This document shows, in pieces, positions 58,715-64,000 of a stretch of DNA of 64,000 bases. Below the pieces are notes generated by a model. The model was given only the letters and a program-made list of their open reading frames with translations, ran no database searches and was not told the origin of the DNA. The stretch lies in NCBI RefSeq assembly GCF_932294415.1, contig NC_065542.1, positions 49,206,942 to 49,270,941 on the forward strand, given 5' to 3'. The position numbers and the translations under genes are program-made. Origin of the DNA: Quercus robur (Eukaryota; Streptophyta; Magnoliopsida; Fagales; Fagaceae). Positions within the stretch are counted from its first letter, which is position 1. Each line of letters starts with the position of its first letter.

Positions 58715-60029
58715 TAATTGTGATTATTTTTAAATGTACATGTGCATATGCTCGGGGTTATACACTGCTTTTATTAAATGAATGTATCAATTTTTAAACA
58801 CAAAATAGAAAAATAATTAGGAAATTGATTTATTACCTTTTGACATGACACTAATTATATTCATTACCATGTTTGTTTACAAGATTTTTATAATATAATT
58901 GGTAATAACTTCAACTTCTTAAAAAAATGATAATGTAAAAAATTGACATTTGGCTTTTTTTTTTTTTTAATTTCATTTTAAAATTAGGTAAATAGTATGT
59001 TTTTTAGATGATGTTCATGAGCACTTTAACTAAAAAGTCAAGACTTAAACCTCATTTGGTTGCCAAGAAAGCATAGGAAAAGAAAAGAAAAGAAATTTTC
59101 AATTTCTGCTAATAAAATGACATCTCATTTACTTATGGAGATGCAATTAATATATTTTCAAATATTTTATTTTATTTTCTAATTAAGGACACGTGATAAT
59201 TCAAAGGATAGCTTAGATGTCATAAAAATGTTATTTGGTATTAATGTTAGATACATCAATTCTTTTCATGTACCGCTTAATAATAAGGATTATTTTGACA
59301 CAATACCAAAAGTTTAGAAACAAAATTGACACATTTAAGATGTTAAAAACCATTTTGATACATAGTACAATTGTGCAAGTGTTAAAGACTAAAACGGTAA
59401 TTAAACATGTTTTTTACATATTTTTATTAAAGATTAAATTCTATAAGGACGTGGTTTAAAGCTCAAGTTTCACACCCTCCGAGTCCAACATGTTACATCA
59501 TCTTATCATGTATAAAAGAATAAGAACAACCATACTCAATCAATTATAATACTCATCTGAAAATTCAACCAAATTGAGAGTTTATTAAGATGTTATTAAT
59601 TGTGGTATGATGTAATGAGTTTTAAATAAAACGTTGATGTGATATCTCTTATTGGATGATGTAAAATATGAATTTTACATCCTATTCTTACCAAATTCAA
59701 ACTCTTTTTATTAATATCCTCAAAACACTTTTTTTTATTAGCTGAATTTGGAAACTAATATCCTATTTGGTTGTAAGGGAGATGAAAAGGAAAGAAGGGA
59801 GGAAAAAGTAAGGGAAGGGAAAGGGAAGAAGAGAGAGTTGTACATAGAAGGATTGCACTAAACAATTTCTTCAAAAGAAAGGTCTTTTTTGAAAAAATAA
59901 TGGGACCGTTTGAAGGATTGTGCTAAGAAAATTTCTAGAACACAAACTTTTCTCAAAATTATGGGTTGTGAGAAAAGTACGAAATTTCATCAAAAAAGAA
60001 AAAAAGTATGAAATATTGGCGAATCGGTC
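58715..60029. other. Intergenic, no gene seen
   Basis: AT-rich. Around 59050-59100 and 59755-59830 lie 'catttggttg' and 'ggaaaagg' motifs typical of small plant DNA-element ends, not resolved further. Confidence 0.5.
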
Positions 60030-61162
60030 TGAAAGTTCAAAAACGTGTACAAAAACACTTTTGAACGTTTAGACCCCCAAAAACCAATTTAATCAACACA
60101 AGCAATATGTTAAACAACTAGTGTGCGGAAACTTAACATATGCTATAACATGGAATTGATTAAACAACTATCTAAGCCACAACAAAATAAACCACAGCAG
60201 ATAATGTAAAGGCAGAGATAGAAAGGAAGGAAGATGCAAACACAGCGATAACACCAGATATGTTATCGAAGAGGAAACCGAAGACCTCGGCGAAAAAACC
60301 TCTCCGCCGCCCTCCAAGCGGTAATCAATCCACTAGAAAATACAGTTGGGATACAAGGACAGCAATAGACCCTCCAAGCCTAATCTACCCAATGCACCTA
60401 AGCCCTCCAAGCTTCTTGCTCCAACGAGGTTGCGCCGAACCTTTTTCTTTTCTAGCTTTCCGGATTCCGCTACTACACCGTAGCATCAACCAATGAATAT
60501 TGGCTCCTTCCTAACTGCTTCCCAGAACTCCAAACGTCTGTCTCACAGAGATGATAATGGTGAGAACCAGGTTTGGTATAAAGGCCTCTCAAGGATTTGA
60601 CAATGGAGAGGAAGAGAGTGAGGGAATTTGATGAGACTCTAAGGTAGAGATTGTGGGTGAAACAATCTGGTTTTTCTTTAGGGTTTCTCTCTCAAAATTC
60701 TCTCTGGAAGCTCTCTTTCAATCGCGGGTTAAAAGGGTATTTATACTGAAGTGGAGTGGAATGCGAAACGTCAGGTTTTTCCAAAACAGGGGTGGCTCGC
60801 GGCTTGACCTCGCGGCTTGACTAAGTCGCGAGTTCCAGTCGCGAGATAACCGTATGGCCAGTTGTCCTGTTTTGTCCTGTAGTGCTCCAGCTAGCATGAC
60901 TGTTCATCTTCCAGCATGCTTGGCACGTGTGCAGATTCTGGCGGGTTGAAGCCGCGAGTCCAGTCGAGAGTACCAGCCGCGACACTCTGTTTTCTTGCAC
61001 ACTCTTGAGCAATCTTCACACTATCTCACTCACTACCCTTACAACAATCCCACCTAAATACAGGGTTACTAAATGCTGAATTACAAGCAAATTTGGCACG
61101 GAATAAAGCCAATTAGATGGTTGAATAAATTCAACCTTACACGGTCAAATTGTGTATTCTCA
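60030..61162 (-). mobile_element. SIRE-type LTR, solo or truncated
   Basis: About 1.13 kb related to the LTR at 29475-30596, on the opposite strand. On the minus strand it opens TGAGAATACAC and closes GAACTTTCA. No primer-binding site or coding region adjoins it and no matching target duplication was found, so it is a solo LTR or a truncated remnant. Confidence 0.65.
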
Positions 61163-61194
61163 CTTTTTAATAGGAAACTGAAAAGTAAAAACGC

Positions 61195-61325
61195 TTGGAA
61201 CCATCACAGCACTTATTAATATAGAAAAACTTAATGAAAGAGGTAAAATAGGCTAAATGCAAACTTAGAGCGCCACTTGGCAAGATATCATACACTCCTA
61301 TATGAGGTCTCTACTTTTATATATA
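61195..61325 (+). repeat. Third, partial copy of the 30.6-32.3 kb repeat tail
   Basis: 'cttaatgaaagaggtaaaa', 'ggctaaatgcaaa' and GCCACTTGGCAAGA, then a degenerate hairpin, as at 31240-31320 and 32230-32316. Confidence 0.65.
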
Positions 61326-63004
61326 TATATATATACTGATATTGATTTCTTAACAACATGCATAAAAATCTGGATGTTCTAGATGTGCTAAACATCCTAT
61401 TCAAACCTTCATTTAGTTAAAAGGTAGAACTAAATATTATACAATGTTTTGTTTAAGACATTGTTTTGAATGATATTATTTTGAAATGATATTATTCTTA
61501 AGACCTTACTTTGATGATTTTACTTTGTCTTCAAACAAGAAGTGATTCAGTGAAGCCAATTTTTTTATTATATATATATATATATATATTTTTTTTTTTT
61601 TATCAATGTGAATTACACTATGTCAGGTAATCAAAAGGAATGCCAAATACAAATTTTTTTTTTTTTTGAAGAACCCAAAAATGTAGCCTGCTTTCCAAGC
61701 CCTTCACTGAGAATGGGCTTAGATATCAAAAATGGGCTTTTAAAAGGTACTACCATACCATACACGTAATCATGTACAACACTATTTCACAGCACACAGC
61801 TGAGGTTTGTATTTTATATCTTAAAGTGCAAAACATATCTTTAGGAATGTTTGGATTTTACACCTTAAAGTTTTGGAATTTAGATTTTACCCCTAACGTT
61901 ATTTGCTGTTTTGATTCGCAACCTCTCTGTTAGGTTTTTACTAGTGTGTCCATTAAGTGACATTAAGCTTATGATATGTATCTATTGATTCAATCAAATC
62001 ATGACACATGGATTTCACTATTCCATGTCATATGAATAGCCAAAATAAAAAACAAACTTTAATTATTAAAATAAATTCTTTAAAATTCAAAATTGCATAA
62101 ACTAAATAAAATAAAATAAAAACTGAAATAATACATTTTTTTCTTTGATTTGTACCCTTTTTTTTAGTATCCCTTAGATTTGTACCTAAAATAAAGGAAA
62201 GAAACCAATTGGATTGATCTAGACCTTAAAACACAATCCCTCATTTATGAGTCACCTTTAGCCAACTTAAAAATAAAGAACCCTAATATCAAACATATTT
62301 GTTGGATCTAGACCTCAGATTTCACAACCCGTGTTTCTGAGTTTGTAGATTTCGAGTTGTGCAGGGTGCCCCTGCTTGTCACCACTCTTCACCACTATGT
62401 ACATATTAGTTTTTTGTTTTTAATTTTTAATTTGATGAAAATAAATATTTTTTATTTTAATAATTAAAGTTTTTTTTCGCTATTTATATGACGTGGAATA
62501 GTGAAACCCACGTGTTGCGATATAATTTAATCAATCAATACACACCATAAGTTTACATGTCACTTAACAGACACATCAGCAAAAAATTAACAAAAGGGAT
62601 GCTAATTAAAACTGCATATAATATTAGGGTGTAAATTCAAATTCTGAAACTTAAGGCAATGTAAAAAAAATTTGGTGATGGCAATGACAATTGACAATGG
62701 CAAAGTATGTGGCAAGTTGGTGTCTAGTAACTACATGATAGTTGAAAGGACTATCGAGTATCGATATGTACTTTTAGTCATATGAACATTTTAATGAATC
62801 CAATGACTTGTTTAAATAATACACGTGAATTATAATTCTTAATGTAATGGCTTAGAGGAGATTTCATCAAATTGGTTTGGAGTAAAATTTTGTATTTTTC
62901 GTAATCTCTTACTAATCACTTTATTTAAATTGTCAATCAATTTCAAAAAATTTCTTATTAATCATTGTCGTTGACTCATCAAAAACTATTATGTGTTGAT
63001 TGAT
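61326..63004. other. Intergenic, no gene seen
   Basis: AT-rich. About 61960-62060 and 62480-62600 form a diverged inverted pair: 'catgacacatggatttcactattccatgtcatatga' against its complement 'atatgacgtggaatagtgaaacccacgtg' (each split by view). This may mark another small TIR element of about 0.7 kb. Confidence 0.45.
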
Positions 63005-63007
63005 TTA

Positions 63008-63248
63008 GTGTGCATTTGGAAACCGCTTATTTTGCTGAAAATTGAAAACACTGTAGCAAAATAATTTTTAAATGTGTGAATAGTGTCGTGGGACCAATTT
63101 TTAAGGAAAATTTTGTTGGAAAAAGGGGTTTGTGGGTCCCGTGAATAGTGCACGGTACCCACTGGAAAAGCTGAAGAAAAAGAAAAAAAGAGAAAAAGAA
63201 GAAGGCAGATGCAGATGCGTGAACATGGTACGCAATCCAAACAAAGCC
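63008..63248. mobile_element. MITE, PIF/Harbinger-like, second copy
   Basis: Opens GTGTGCATTTGGAAACC, closes GCAATCCAAACAAAGCC and is flanked by TTA (63005-63007 and 63249-63251). It shares the TAGTGTCGTGGGACC core with the copy at 13030-13306. Confidence 0.65.
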
Positions 63249-63775
63249 TTAGTTCAACAAGGTAGCTTTTAGTTAGTGTAATCTGTGACTTGAATAGCCC
63301 CTAAGATTTTTCAAAGCTTACTCATCTCAAGCTTACTTATAATGTTCGAGCTTAGACTAGTTAAAAATTCAAGTAAGGTCATCTTACTTCATTAGTTAAG
63401 CACAAGCTTTTTTGTTCATGTAAAATTTAAAAGAAGAAGAATATATTGCATCTTAAGAGCATACAATTGAAAACTAATAATTTAACATAAAAAAATAAGG
63501 TTGTAAATGAACCAAATTGAGTTGTATGCCTACAAATTAGGTAGGTTATTTTTTATTTTTTTTATTTTTTTTTCATGCCAAGTCCATAACAAACTTTAAA
63601 CCTAGTCTAGGCTCTCAACCTTGTTCATAAACAAAATAATTTGCTAAATTCAACTTGTTTACTAGACAAACCTCAAAATTATAGTCATGCTTTCCTTATT
63701 TATAAACATACAAACAAAAATAAGTTTATTATATATTAAGCTAAGTTTGATTTGTTAAAAAACAAATTCATTCGG
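63249..63775. other. Intergenic, no gene seen
   Basis: AT-rich DNA with no recognisable gene or repeat. Confidence 0.5.
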
Positions 63776-64000
63776 AGCATTAGCATTGGAGAATGCTAAT
63801 GCCATATCTAAGGGAAATTTGGCATTTGTAGCCTTAAAATCATCTGCATCAGAGAATTGTAAAGGCAAGTATTGCAAATTTTTTTGCAATACTGCAACAG
63901 TGCAATTCTAAAGATAGAATTGCACTGTACAGTATTGTAAAAAAAAATTAATATTTTATCTCTGACTCTCTCTCCTTTGTCTCTCATCTCTCTCATTTTT
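63776..64000. mobile_element. Start of a GAGCATTAGC-type TIR element, cut by the window
   Basis: Opens GAGCATTAGCATTGGAGAAT, like the element ends at 23992 and 32768. It holds an inverted pair, CAGTGCAATTCTA-AAGA-TAGAATTGCACTG, at 63898-63927, then a CT-rich stretch. The right end lies outside. Confidence 0.45.

Overview
The window is nuclear DNA of a flowering plant, most likely a woody eudicot. Introns follow GT/AG, the DNA is AT-rich, and the gene families are plant ones: G-type lectin receptor kinase, plant mobile domain, MuDR and FAR1 proteins, VPS45, QQT2/GPN1. The repeats (an LTR element with an 80-bp internal array, SIRE-type LTRs, small TIR elements) suggest Fagaceae such as oak, but that is an inference from memory. 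No tRNA, rRNA or CRISPR array was seen.

Layout. 1-1.5 kb: LINE-like ORF1 remnant (minus). 1.9-5.7 kb: the last five recognisable exons of a VPS45 gene, now a pseudogene. 7.3-12.9 kb: a structurally complete but non-coding LTR retrotransposon with matching 5-bp target duplications. 13.4-20.6 kb: a duplicated gene head, then a seven-exon G-type lectin S-receptor-like kinase that is intact except for one stop before the PAN domain. 20.6-34 kb: AT-rich repeats, small TIR elements, a 5'-truncated SIRE-type Copia fossil with its 3' LTR, and a 990-bp-spaced duplication.

34.0-55.4 kb is the most interesting part: nested Mutator-like elements (MULEs). The outer MULE (34030-55422) has 102-bp terminal inverted repeats and a 9-bp target duplication (8 of 9 match). 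It carries fragments of host genes (a methyltransferase-like exon, a PP2C) and a broken FAR1-like gene. The inner MULE (39050-53409) sits inside it with a perfect 10-bp duplication. It holds an apparently intact 931-codon MuDR transposase (minus) and an apparently intact six-exon plant mobile domain gene (plus), facing each other. Between them lie captured fragments of lysyl-tRNA synthetase and GPN1 and an array of long hairpins. A palindrome centred on CTCGAGTCTT/AAGACTCGAG recurs at both ends and in the hairpin array. A separate non-autonomous hAT element (53900-55170) has jumped into the right arm of the outer MULE.

55.4-64 kb is intergenic: simple repeats, a SINE-like stretch, a second SIRE-type LTR (minus), and MITEs. 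The layout suggests that the transposase and the mobile-domain gene travel as one unit, with host gene pieces and structured repeats between them.
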